Of a stretch of 64,000 bases of DNA, positions 53,475 through 64,000 are shown piece by piece. Under the pieces are notes generated by a model. The model was not told the DNA's origin, did not search any database, and saw only the letters and a list, made by a program, of their open reading frames with translations. Source of the DNA: Azolla caroliniana (lineage: Eukaryota > Polypodiophyta); assembly GCA_043228905.1 (NCBI GenBank), contig JBHGNT010000004.1, positions 19,592,001-19,656,000 of the forward strand. Reading direction: 5' to 3'. Both the position numbers and the translations under genes were made by a program. Each line of letters begins with the position of its first letter. Within the stretch, counting starts at the first letter, position 1.

Positions 53475-53910
53475 ACATTTTCTAAGGCCAAAATTGGTCC
53501 ATGAGACAATTGGCTTACAACAAAGATGGGGTATTTACCCATTCATCGAAAGGAAAAGAAAAAGAAAAAGAACTTAAGCAAAAAACACATGTTCGAGGCT
53601 TTATACTAGACCTAGTTTGAGAGAGAGAGAGAGAGAGTGCCCAAATGGATGTAGCTTAGTTGGTAAGGTTGCCCAATGGAGACCAGGTGGTCATGGGTTC
53701 AACCCCTACATTCCACAATGGCTTCACTCTTCGGTTTCGAACCCAAGACACAATGCTTGTAGTGTTAACAACTTACCATTAGGGTAAGCTAATTACGATA
53801 AAAAAAAAACAGAGAGCGAGAGATTGATTAATTTTGTTCATGTGCATGAAAAGTTACTAATAATTATATTATTGTAGTTTTAGGGTCCCAATGTTTATAG
53901 GGAATGTTAT
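53024..53910. repeat. Two nested segmental duplications bounded by GA runs
   Basis: 53271-53417 and 53491-53620 are copies of one block (AACAAAGATGGGGTATTTAC...ATACTAGACCTAGTTT). 53024-53107 and 53827-53908 are copies of another (TTTTGTTCATATGCACGAAA...GTTTATAG). Each copy adjoins a GA microsatellite. Confidence 0.75.
53640..53815 (+). mobile_element. tRNA-like SINE candidate
   Basis: 53652-53662 TAGCTTAGTTG is an A box and 53696-53706 GGTTCAACCCC a near B box, 44 bases apart. A GGATGTA...TACATTC pairing could form an acceptor stem. It ends with a short A run at about 53803-53811 and lies between GA repeats. On the other strand a second tRNA-like pair (CTTACCCTAATGG, then GGGTTCGAAACC) is present near 53735-53795. 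A functional tRNA gene is unlikely because of T-stem mismatches. Confidence 0.45.
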
Positions 53911-56900
53911 TGTTACCTCCCTTGCTCTAATAAAGAGATGGCTAATGTTTGGTTAATGTTTAAGATGCAATTTGATCAAGATATATTTGACTTGACCATC
54001 GAAGTTACTTGTGTTTCGTTGACAAATACTTCATTGTGTCATTTATTGAAGTAAGGTAGAATATGCATGTTTGCAACAATTGCAACTTATTGTGACTTTG
54101 AGTTTCCTTTATAAAAATTAGATTTGTCAATAACTTGCATGAATTCAATGGTTTCATGGAATTGTCTTCGAGTGAATAATTAGACAAACCCATGTCCTGA
54201 AAGCTTGTTAGGAGACTTTGAACATAATTTGCTCTTGATGTGTCATCACCAATCATACATGATCATGACATATTCTAAACAATAGTACAATAATCTATAT
54301 ATTATCAATTATCCATGTTTGACATGTATTGGAACATAAAGTGATTAATGATGTAGACTTCCAAGTGTGATTTTAATTATTATATTAGATACGTGCAAAG
54401 GAATGGAATTTGCTGAATGTACAAACCAACAACTACTTCTATTTAAAAGTAGTGATTGACTTTATATATTTGTATATATACATACAGACATACATGCTAC
54501 TTGCATTTTCAACACCACGACTAGTCAATCATTATATGCTAAGATCAATTGGTGGAAAATATATCCTTCCAAATGCGTCACAATAACTTGATTTGATTTT
54601 GATATTCTTTGGTCTAATTGATCGAGTTTGGTCGACATCTACTTTAATAGTTTCTTAAAAAATATGTTATTCAAAGACATGTTCTCCATTAGTTTTTTCT
54701 TCTTGGCTTATCCTTTATCTCAAGGGTTGATCAATGGAAAAACTCTAGAGCTCTTTGCAAAATCTAGTTGGTAAGATGTCAAATCAACAACCTCTGAATT
54801 TGGATCCCTCAACACTCTTGGCACGAGTTGATGCAAACTTTTTGCCAACCATGAGATATGATATTAATTCTCCACACAACTAGTTCAATATATCGCCATC
54901 CCTATGCACAAACTCACACTATGCATTGAACCCCACTTAGCATGGTGACACATTAACACGTGAACCAACATTAGCGTGTTAGCCATAGCGCAATCAAAAT
55001 TATATAGTTGTATACACATGTAAACGACCTCCAAATGAAGCTCAACCTTTTTCAACAGGTTACATAACTACGATTGGATGAGACCACACGAGGTACATAA
55101 TGTGAACTATGTAAATATTCAAACTTGAAATTGACTGTGTGACCTAAACTTCTAGTGTCAAACCTCACAATAGATTTCAAAATTAAGACTTGCATGGATC
55201 ACTTACGAAATCTTCTCCTTGCCAATCCACGGGAACTTATGATTGAGTTGGCTATACTAGAGATAGAAAACTTGATATTTATTGTTACAATATAGTCATT
55301 ATTATGTATTTTCAATGAGGAAGATATATCAAATATTCTAAATAATAAACATGATAATCCATATGGAGCTTATGGACAGAAAATATCATTCCTCTCCTTC
55401 ACCTTTTTGAAGCCAACTCAAGCTCATTTTATTTATAGCAATTAAACTAATAAGGGAATATATATATATTAGAAAATGTGACACTAAATCTCCATAACTT
55501 AATAAAAGAGTTTACTTTTCCTAGATCAACCTTTGTTGTGAAATCACGACTACTTCCCATTTTCTAAGACAACAAACAATTGCATGAGTAATTATATGTA
55601 CATTTATGTGTGGGTGCACTCACATGCATTTTCATAATGTAGAATACTATGAAGGTGAGGTGCAATTGAAGAACCATTACATAGAACCATCTTATAGTAG
55701 CTTCATTAATAGATAATTGTAAAGGATAAATAGTGTACATAAGGGACACTTAGATGAATATTTGTTCTATCCACTTCGTAATACATTTTACTGCGTACTG
55801 CATTTTAATTTATTCAAAATGGAACACATTCGCTAATTTGGGTCTTTGTTGATCTTAGTCAATGAGGGTGTTTAAGAAATTTGATCAATGAATCATTGCA
55901 TGAATTTTATGTGTGCAAATAATTTCCAATTTGGCTCAAAATAGAATATAGTTCATTTTGGGTTTCAATTGATTTCCATTTGAAGCCTTGTAGTGGTTTA
56001 TGCTTATGTCCTTTCTCCTAAATAAATAAAAGAATCTTCTAAATATTTCTATCAAACATTAGATGGTTAATGCATTCTCTTGTACTTGATGTTAATGATT
56101 TTCTTTCCAGAACTTAGCAAACCTTAGCTGGTCGATGTGTTCTGTTGTATTTTGATAAGTACACACTAGTTCCTTATTTTTTGGAGTTCATAGTCATGCC
56201 AAGACTAATTCTCCTTATTTTTTGGAGTAATGATGTCTAGTCTAATATAAACAGAATGGCAGACACAGAATTAAGTTGTAATTTATGCAATTCTTTGTTA
56301 GATTACGTATTTTGATCGCATTTATAGTAAATAAATAAATATTTCCTCTTTTTTCCTTTTTTTCTTCTCTTTTTTTTTCTTTTTCTTCTTTCTTCTTTTT
56401 TAAGCGTATAGCCTAATATCTATGTATCTCATTTAAGAACCACTTTACAAGACATGTCATTTTTTTACACAGCTTTGAAAAGACATCTCCTCTTTAATAG
56501 CATTCATAAGGAGAGGCAAATTCCTGATGAAAATGTAATTTATATGCCTTCCCAAACCAATATGTTTGTGATATATTTGCAGTTATTCAGTAAAACTTAA
56601 CAAACTAGCTGAATATTAACGAGAAAGCCGCAACGCTTTATTCTTCTGTGTCTTTTTTCATTACATAAAACACCATAAGAGAAATATTCACCTCTTATAA
56701 TTCTATTACCAGAATCAGGTTAAGGATAATCCAAGAATAAATACACCAATTATGATGTCAAGCGCTCTGAATCAATCATTTTTCGCATATGAATAAGGAA
56801 AATATATAGCCAACATATACCATCAAAATCAGATAATGTACTAAGTACTAACTATTCCATAAAAGCATTAGTAACCATATGGCAATGTTGCCAATTTGTT

Positions 56901-58419
56901 TTCCGAATTATACAACATGAATTAAGTCAATTTAGGACTTCACTTACATAGTGGTTTTATAGTTGATTGACATGTTAATGACGTTGAACAGGTCAGACGC
57001 TACTTACTTATTATGTAATAGCTAGAGAATTTTTTTTTGGTGAATTCCTACCTAATTAGATAATTGAAAAGATTAAGTGTGTACAAATCACCAAGGCCTG
57101 TCAATGGTGTTGCCACGCAAACGTCTTGCAAGCTGCATATCTTTAGGCACTGGATTAAAAAAGAAGAAGAGATTCTTTATATAAATTTTAACTTGGAAAT
57201 GTTTCACATTATGAAGTACTTGAAAATCCCTAAACAGTTTTAAAATTTTCATATTATGAACTAATTCTTATCTTTCACATGTAACTAAAGGGCTTGAACT
57301 TACAAAAAGGGCACATCCAAGAATGGAAAAGTTTCAGGTATGTGTATCAGATAAAATGTCAATTGAGAACCTAACTCGAGGAGTGCAACCTGTGATGCAT
57401 AAAAGGTCTACCTCTCTACATGTATCTTTCGCAATGCCCATGTGTTATTACACATCAGGGAAAAGAAGCAACGAAAGAAAAAGAGAGTGGTCACACCTCA
57501 GTCGTGGCATACTGGCCTATGAGACCCCAAACTATTAGAATCATAACATTATGTGATTCCTCATCAATAGACAAGAAAATCTCGTTGGTCATATAGTTTC
57601 TTAAACCCCCAGCTACTTTGGAGATCCTTTCTAGTTTTAGTACTATCCAGGTTTTATATTAGTTGTGCCTTTTACTATAGTGATCAGGAGACACGGTGCT
57701 TTCCAGTTCTGTAAATTTTATGTAAAATATCACACAATACCTTTCAGGATATTAATGAAGATTCAGGATAGTAATAATAGAAGTGACTAAAGAATCCCAT
57801 TATCCTTACATGTAAAAGATTCTCAAGTTAGGTAGTAACTTTTATCTTGAAAAGATCTCTAGCATATGTTGATCTAGAATGGAAAGATCTCTAGAGGTAA
57901 GACATTGTGATGGCAAGAGATAATAGCCTTTATCTGTCAATGACAAGGATGGCAAGATCAGGGTCACAAGGCCAAGGTCTATGTGCATAACAAATTGCTA
58001 ATTTTGATCAATTGAAATTGTTTTGTTGTCTCCTGTATGCGAGCCCACTTGTGTAGCCCTTGGTTGACTTGTAGCATGAACGGGAATAGTGGAGCTAAAG
58101 AAAGTTGTGATTGTCCTTAGTTAATGAGCTTGTGTGGTTGTATTATCGAATTGTTGTCTTTCAGCAACTTCCCCTGCAATAGATGTATATCCATATAAGA
58201 GTGTATGGCAATGAATCCATCCTCTGATATACGTAAAAACTGTGCCTTATAGTGGGCCATCTTCCTACATTCTTTTGTCCTTCAATTTGAAATATCAGTT
58301 TGAACCACTCTATCCTTTTCCACTTTGGTCATGTTTAGATGGGGACAATCCAAAAGCTGTGTATTGGACTGGGGTAGTGCATTTATGCTTATGCCATGTG
58401 ACTTGAACCTAAAGAAAAA
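53911..58419. other. AT-rich intergenic DNA, no gene seen
   Basis: No protein domain, RNA gene or LTR pair recognised. A pyrimidine run (TTTTTTCTTCT type) occurs at about 56345-56402, and two short TTCTCCTTATTTTTTGGAGT-type repeats near 56170-56225. Old decayed transposons cannot be excluded. Confidence 0.5.
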
Positions 58420-58584
58420 TGAGAAGGCAGTAATATACATTGGTATGTCACAACTGGAGGGAGAAAATACAGAGATCGCTTATTTTTACATGAGGAGAAA
58501 GTTCCTCTTTATAAAGGCCAAGATATGGCTGTTGGGCTAACTACCTGTTGGGCTACCCATTATAACTTTTAAACATTCTCAACA
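58420..58584 (-). repeat. Putative 3' LTR of copia G
   Basis: 165 bp; on the minus strand TGTTGAGAATG...TTCTCA. It follows a polypurine tract (GAGGGGGAG, minus strand, 58585-58593) and matches 62921-63100 over nearly its full length. TATAAAGAGG-like sequence lies within. Confidence 0.6.
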
Positions 58585-58589
58585 CTCCC

Positions 58590-61500
58590 CCTCAAGATGG
58601 GTGAAAAAAATACACTAAGCCCATCTTGTCACACAATCTAGTAAGACTTACTGGCCCAAGTCCCTTTGTAAGAAAATCTGCTACTTGATGTTCGGTAGAA
58701 ACATGACTCAATTTTAATATTCCATTATCAACCTTTTCCTTGATAAAGAATCTGTTGATTTCGATGTGCTTGGTCCTATCGTACTGTACCGGATTGCTGG
58801 CAATGCTGATTGCTGACTTATTGCCAGACCACAACATCATCTAATTTTCTTGATTCACCTTTAGTTCTACTAGGAGAGTTCTCAGCCATAACATCTCTGC
58901 AACTCCTATAGCAATAGCTCTATACTCTGCTTCAACTGTTGACCTTGCTACTACTGACTGTTTCTTACTCTTCCAAGAGACCAGATTGCCCCCAACAAAC
59001 ATGTAGTATACTGATGTGGATTTCCTATCATCAACACAACTGGCCCAATCAGAATCACAATAGCCCTCAATGTTAAAATGACCATGTTTTCTAAAGATTA
59101 ATCCATTCCCTGGGGCACCTTTGAGATATCTCAGAATATGGTACACTGCATCCATATGATCTTTCCTCGGATCATGCATGTAGTGACTTACCACACTTAC
59201 TGCAAAGGAAATATCTAGACGGGTGTGAGTCAAATAAATCAGCCGACCTACCAATCTTTGATACCTTTCACGATCAACTTTCTCTCTTGCAAGTTCAGTT
59301 AGCTTGATCTTTTGGTTGATTGGAGAAGCTAGGGGCCTACAACCCAACATTCCAGTTTCTGTGCGAAGATCTAATACATATTTTCGCTGACATAGAACAA
59401 CTCCTGCTCCACGAGCTACCTCAATTCCAAGAAAGTATCGTAGCAATCCTAGATCCTTCACCTCAAACTCTTTCCCCAATTGCACCTTCAGTTGGGCAAT
59501 TTCCCCTTCATCGTTACCTGTGATAATTATATCGTCCACATACACAGCAAGTAATGTAGTATGCTCCTTGTGTTGTCGAAAAAACATTGTATGGTCTGCA
59601 TTTGTCTGTTGATATCCCATACCCACCATAGCCCTTCTTAACCTGTTGAACCAGGTTTGCGGAGATTGCTTCAGTCCATCAGGCGACTTCCTTAATATGC
59701 AAACCTTACCTATTGTTTGAATTGTACCAAAACTTGGGGGGACATCCATGTATACTTCCTCCATCAACTCTCCATAAAGGAATGCATTTTTTACATCTAA
59801 TTGATGTAATTTCCAATTATTCAATGCTAAGAAAATAAGCGTTCTAACAGTGCTCATCTTCACCACAGGTGCAAAAGTCTCATCGTAGTCAATGCCATAT
59901 GTCTGACTATATCCTTTAGTCTCATCTATTTTTCGCTCTAGGGTCTGTTTTATTGTAAACACCCATTTTCACCCAACCGCCTTCTTTCTTGGTGGTAGTG
60001 ACACAATCTCCGAAGTTTTGTTCTTCTCAAGAGCTCCGAGTTCTTCTTGCATGGCTGCTTTCCATTTTGGATCTTCTTTAGCAACCTGCCAACACTTGGG
60101 TAAAGTGACAGAGTCTAATGATGCAGTGAATGCTCTATGTGTAGCTGATATGTTAGAATAAGAGATAAATTGAGTAATATCATGAGGAAAACCATAACGA
60201 TCAGGAGGAACTCCTGCATTACTGCGAGTGGTCCTCCTAATCTCTATAGGAAACGGAGAGGAAATCATATCACCTGTGATTTCTGGGTTTGGAAGTTCTG
60301 TAGGTATTTTAGAAATCGAGGTAGGTCGGGACATGGAACTTGATGGCACATGTGGCACTGAAGATGTGGTCATATTTCCTTCTTTCTGCCTCCTCTTCCT
60401 TGTATACACCTTTAGCTCCCCCTCAGCTTGAGTCCCAACAAATATAGGCCCCGTCTTCGTATCCTTCTTCTGTACCGCCTACGCTCACTTATTTCTCAGT
60501 TGATGTAGGGATCTGTAAAGGAATTGATCCTATTTTTTGCAACCTCTCACCATTATCTCCTTCCCTCATATTTTCAGTCTCAATTAATTCATGAAAGGGT
60601 GAAGTTACCCCTTGTTTATAATATGTCTCTGACTCTCTGAAATGCACATCCATGCTTGCAAATAATCTCTTCTCTACTGGACTCTAGCAAACATAGCCTT
60701 TTTGTGTGGCAGAGGATCCCACAAATACACATTTTACAGCTTTAGGATCAAGTTTTCCTACAGATGGTCTATTGTCCTTTACAAAACACACACATCCAAA
60801 CACCTTCAAAGGAAGGATTCCAGAGTTATTGCCTTGCAACAACTCACATGGAGACTTCCACTCCAATACTCTAGAAGGCATTCTATTGATCAATGTGGCA
60901 GCCGTCAAAACTGCTTGTCCCCACAACTACTTTGGGACATTCATAGAAATCATCATGCTTCTTGTTACCTCTAGAAGATGTCTATTTTTCCTCTCTGCTA
61001 CTCCATTTAGTTCTGGTGTATATGGGCATGTAGTTTGATGGTGTATTCCTTGATCTAAGAGGTATGCCCTAAATGTGATGTTAGCATACTGTGTTCCATT
61101 ATCAAACCTCTTTTACTACTACACCATATTGAGTTTGAACTGCTCTATGAAAATCTTTAAAACAAGCAAATACTTCATTCTTTTTCCTCATCAAATATAA
61201 CCAAGTCACACGAGAGAAGCAGTCAATGAAAGAGACAAAATATCGATATCCATTAATAGAACTTGTGGAACATGGTCCCGAAACATCAGAGTGTATTACA
61301 TCAAATGCATGGGAACTCCTATGACTTGAACTAGCATATGAGCTTTTAGTAATCTTACCAAATTCACATGCATCACAAACAAGTTTTGTTTTATCAGCCT
61401 TTTCAAAAAGGTGTGGAGACACCCAACTCAAAACGCCATAAGAGGTATGTCCCATACGTTGGTGGTAAAGTATCAACAACTCCCCATAACTCATTTTAGA

Positions 61501-61740
61501 TCCCCTTACATCTGTTCCCTCTACCATGGATGTTAATGCTGAATCCAACCCTTCACAATCCAAATACCATAGTCCACTATGCCATGTGCTAGTCCCAAGT
61601 CTCCGACCTATCCCTTTCTCCTGGACTATCACCTTGGGAATATCAAAAGAAACAACACAATTTAGTTGGTGTATGATAGAACTTATGGATAATAAGTTTA
61701 CTGGGAAAGAAGGAGCATGCAACACATTAGACAATATCAC
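58590..61740 (-). pseudogene. Copia G pol remnant
   Basis: 61102-61740 covers the protease end, pre-integrase (LYHQRMGHTSYGVLSWVSPH) and integrase first half (VIHSDVSGPCSTSSINGYRY). 60684-60926 is the integrase C-terminal part (LTAATLINRMPSRVLEWKSP). 59969-60409 leads into RT, and 58841-59962 holds RT with YVDDIIITGND (near 59531) and RNase H (GYCDSDWASCVDDRKSTSVY). 58592-58840 is the last part (YDRTKHIEINRFFIKEK). Stops at 58841, near 59966 and near 60690, and a gap after integrase residue VVVKEV, inactivate it. Confidence 0.85.
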
Positions 61741-62920
61741 AGGATTGAACCATCACTGAGACAACACAAATAATTGATGCAATGAAACCATCCCATCTGA
61801 CAATGATCAGTGTATTAATTAAAAATTTCTAAATCTTGAAAAACTGAGTTAATCAAGCTAGGGATTTTGGATGGAAAAGGATTGATCAATCTAAAACCCA
61901 ATCAATTAAGCGTCCATGTAAAGCTAAAGATAGCCAAATATTGATCTTAAACACATTTCAAACATGTCCAAGATCAGTAGAAGACCAATAATGAACATTT
62001 CAATAAGCTGTCATTGCGGCAACACAAGAAACTGAACAAAGAAAGTGTGCCATTTAGTGATTACCATTTACATAATTTCTAAAGCTTTAAAAATTTTGAC
62101 TTTGGATGTTCCGTTAGAAATCAGAAACTAGAGCAATTTGACAAAAATCTGAAACCCAAATAATTAAGCTTCCATTTCTACCTAAAGATGGGTGATTTTA
62201 AAACGCAGTTAAATATTGGCAAGACCTATAGCCAAAACCATAGTGCACATATTGATAGGACCAAAATACATAGGCAACAAAAATAGCATAACATTTAAAT
62301 ACATGCCTAGAAGTCTCAACATCAACTTTTTCTCTTTGAAAACTGCCTATTATGGCTTGAAATGAGAAAAGAAAAGAATCAAAACCTGTAGTTTCAACAT
62401 TGGACGACAATGCAGCTGGATTAGACCTGTGTGGTCTTTGCTTGGCCCTGGCCATGAATCCACTTGTTCTGCAAGCGAAATTGTCTTGGTACCATGAGCA
62501 ATACAAGGTTTTCTAATTGAAACTGAGATTGGAGCAGCAAACGTGTCTTTACTTGGCCAGATGTAGAATTATATCTATGCATCCCTGTCTACATACAATA
62601 CACTGAAATAATTCAATATTTAACAAACAGGAATTCATAAATCATATGATAATTCTACCTTCCCTTAAAGTCCTAAGGATGACATACGCTAATGCAAAAA
62701 GTACACTCATAAAAAATAAAATCCAAATTGGTAAAACATTCATGTCAAACTATAATAATTATATCACATGCATATATAGGTACACATATGCATGTATATA
62801 ATTATTTATGTTACAAAATTAATTATATGAATGTCGTATAATTCTTTATATGGCCTGAACATCAATTTCCACATATGCATCCCTATCCACATCACAATAC
62901 ACTTTATTAAAATCGAAAAA
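61741..62920 (-). pseudogene. Decayed 5' internal region of copia G (gag mostly lost)
   Basis: Only 62198-62506 gives a frame of note (MARAKQRPHRSNPAALSSNV), of uncertain origin. A TGGTACCAAGAC string on the minus strand near 62487 resembles a mutated PBS. No zinc knuckle or protease active site found. Two ATGCATCCCTRTCYACAT blocks (62576, 62873) are a small duplication. Confidence 0.35.
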
Positions 62921-63100
62921 TGAGAAGGCACATTTGTTCAATAATATACATTGGTATGTCACAACAGGAGGGAGAAAATATAGAGATCGCTCATATGTAC
63001 ATGAGGAGAAAGTTCCTCTTTATAAAGGCCAAGATCTGGCCGTTGGGCTAACTAGCTGTTGGAAATAACTAGCCATTGGACTAGCCATTATAACTTTTAA
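62921..63100 (-). repeat. Second LTR-like copy of copia G
   Basis: Matches 58420-58584 with an extra roughly 25-base segment (AACTAGCCATTGGACTAGCC), but lacks the TGTTGAG end and an adjacent PBS. It abuts pol sequence of another copia family at about 63101. Confidence 0.5.
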
Positions 63101-64000
63101 TCCTTTGCGCGCACTTAAGGTGTTTGGTTGTGGGCTATGCCATAAATTGACTGATCATTCCGACCGGATAGTTGAGGTCCGCTCGAGTGATCGTTAAGTA
63201 GATGAGGCTTCCGATAATCTATCGAAACTATGTCGGGTTGCACGCCTTTCCCGAATGTCGGCGAAGCTTTACGTTTCTATCCAGAGGGGTCGAGATGGGC
63301 TTACAATCTGCCATCCCGAACTTGAAGAGTATATTCAGCGCATAATGATGCTGACTGATCAATATGCCTTCGGGTGAACGGATCACTTCGATCCCGAGGA
63401 AGTAATGAAGATCTTCAAGATCCTTCATTTCGAACGATGCCACAAGCTGAGACTTTACACAGTGAATTTCTTCCAAGTCAACACTGGCGATGACTAAATC
63501 ATCAACATAAAGTAAAAGACAAACTAGTCCATGTCGACCTTGTCGAACAAATAACGAAGAGTATGATTTGGACGTCGTAAACCCCATTCTACGCAACCGT
63601 TGCATAATCTTCGCGTTCCGAGCTCGCGGGGCTTGCTTAAGGCCGTATGACGCCTTCTTCAATCAGCAAACTGCCGAAGTGTTCTGTTCGGATAGAAATC
63701 CGGGGGGTTGTACAATGTACACCTGTTCCTCAAGATCACCTTGCAGGAACACATTGTTTACATCCATTTGATGTAGATGCCACCCCTTCGCCGCAACTAC
63801 GGCTAGTAGAACTCGTACGATAGTCATCTTCGCGACAGGCGTGAAGGTCTCGTCGTAATCGACATTGTGCTTCTGCGCGTAGCCTTTCGTAACCAAACGA
63901 GCCTTATATCAATTGACGGAACCATCGGTGTTGTATTTCACCTTATACACCCATCTACATCCGATCGGCTTTACACCTTTCGGTACGTCAACCAGGTCCC
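63101..64000 (-). pseudogene. Copia B reverse transcriptase, incomplete at the window edge
   Basis: 63663-63896 encodes [20 protein letters not shown] and [20 protein letters not shown]. After a stop, 63228-63662 continues KKASYGLKQAPRARNAKIMQ, VCLLLYVDDLVIASV and GIEVIRSPEGILISQHHYAL. Further down, ADLNYPVGMISQFM is readable to about 63110. The protein resembles the RT piece in copia E1 (DYDETFTLVAKMTT). The 5' part lies outside the window; RNase H is cut off at the copia G LTR-like copy. Confidence 0.82.

Overview
The window is plant nuclear DNA. The evidence is a spliced five-exon pectinesterase gene with GT-AG introns, Ty1/copia and Ty3/gypsy retrotransposons primed by the plant initiator-tRNA-Met type site (TGGTATCAGAGC), and long AT-rich microsatellite-bearing intergenic DNA. 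I see no bacterial genes, operons, CRISPR arrays or organelle genes. Species cannot be decided from the sequence.

Layout. 1-8980: three broken gypsy elements on the minus strand (gypsy-1 at 1-4100, gypsy-2 at about 4450-7975, an RT fragment at 8393-8980), carrying three solo LTRs from other families (162-793, 6200-6968, 7995-8392). 8980-19100: an old gypsy element on the plus strand (gypsy-3), into which inserted a young, intact copia element (9172-14652, TSD CAAGG), a tRNA-like-bearing LTR (15750-16278) and a palindromic LTR derivative (17717-18372, TSD TCTAC). 19101-22920: the gypsy-3 3' LTR start, then a satellite array with a 75-bp unit split by a 1,014-bp solo LTR (21545-22558, TSD CCGT). 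23249-23790: an RNase H fragment of a fourth gypsy element. 23791-32114: tandem repeats and a mosaic of copia fragments and LTRs. 32115-33395: a gypsy-5 fragment.

33396-39219 is a small gene island holding the only host gene I can support: a pectin methylesterase on the minus strand (35504-38104, predicted 403 aa). About 1.1 kb upstream of its start codon lies a copia element on the same strand (39220-50143, TSD CCATT). That element is broken by point mutations and by a younger plus-strand copia (40858-46353, TSD CGATC). The younger element has an intact 1337-aa polyprotein, but the third integrase carboxylate is replaced by lysine.

50222-58419 is intergenic DNA with microsatellites, a duplicated block bounded by GA runs and a tRNA-like SINE candidate. 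58420-63100 is a degenerate minus-strand copia element, and 63101-64000 is part of another that runs off the window.

The most unusual signals are: (i) tRNA-like Pol III promoter pairs (A box and B box about 43 bp apart) recurring in several LTR families, nearly always antisense to the LTR; (ii) the palindromic TG...CA element with 228-bp arms and a perfect 5-bp target duplication; (iii) a satellite that seems to grow out of a gypsy LTR; (iv) the integrase Glu-to-Lys change in an otherwise intact young element; (v) copia elements whose gag N-termini are unrelated while the rest is nearly the same. Mutation counts, boundaries and identities were read by eye and are approximate.
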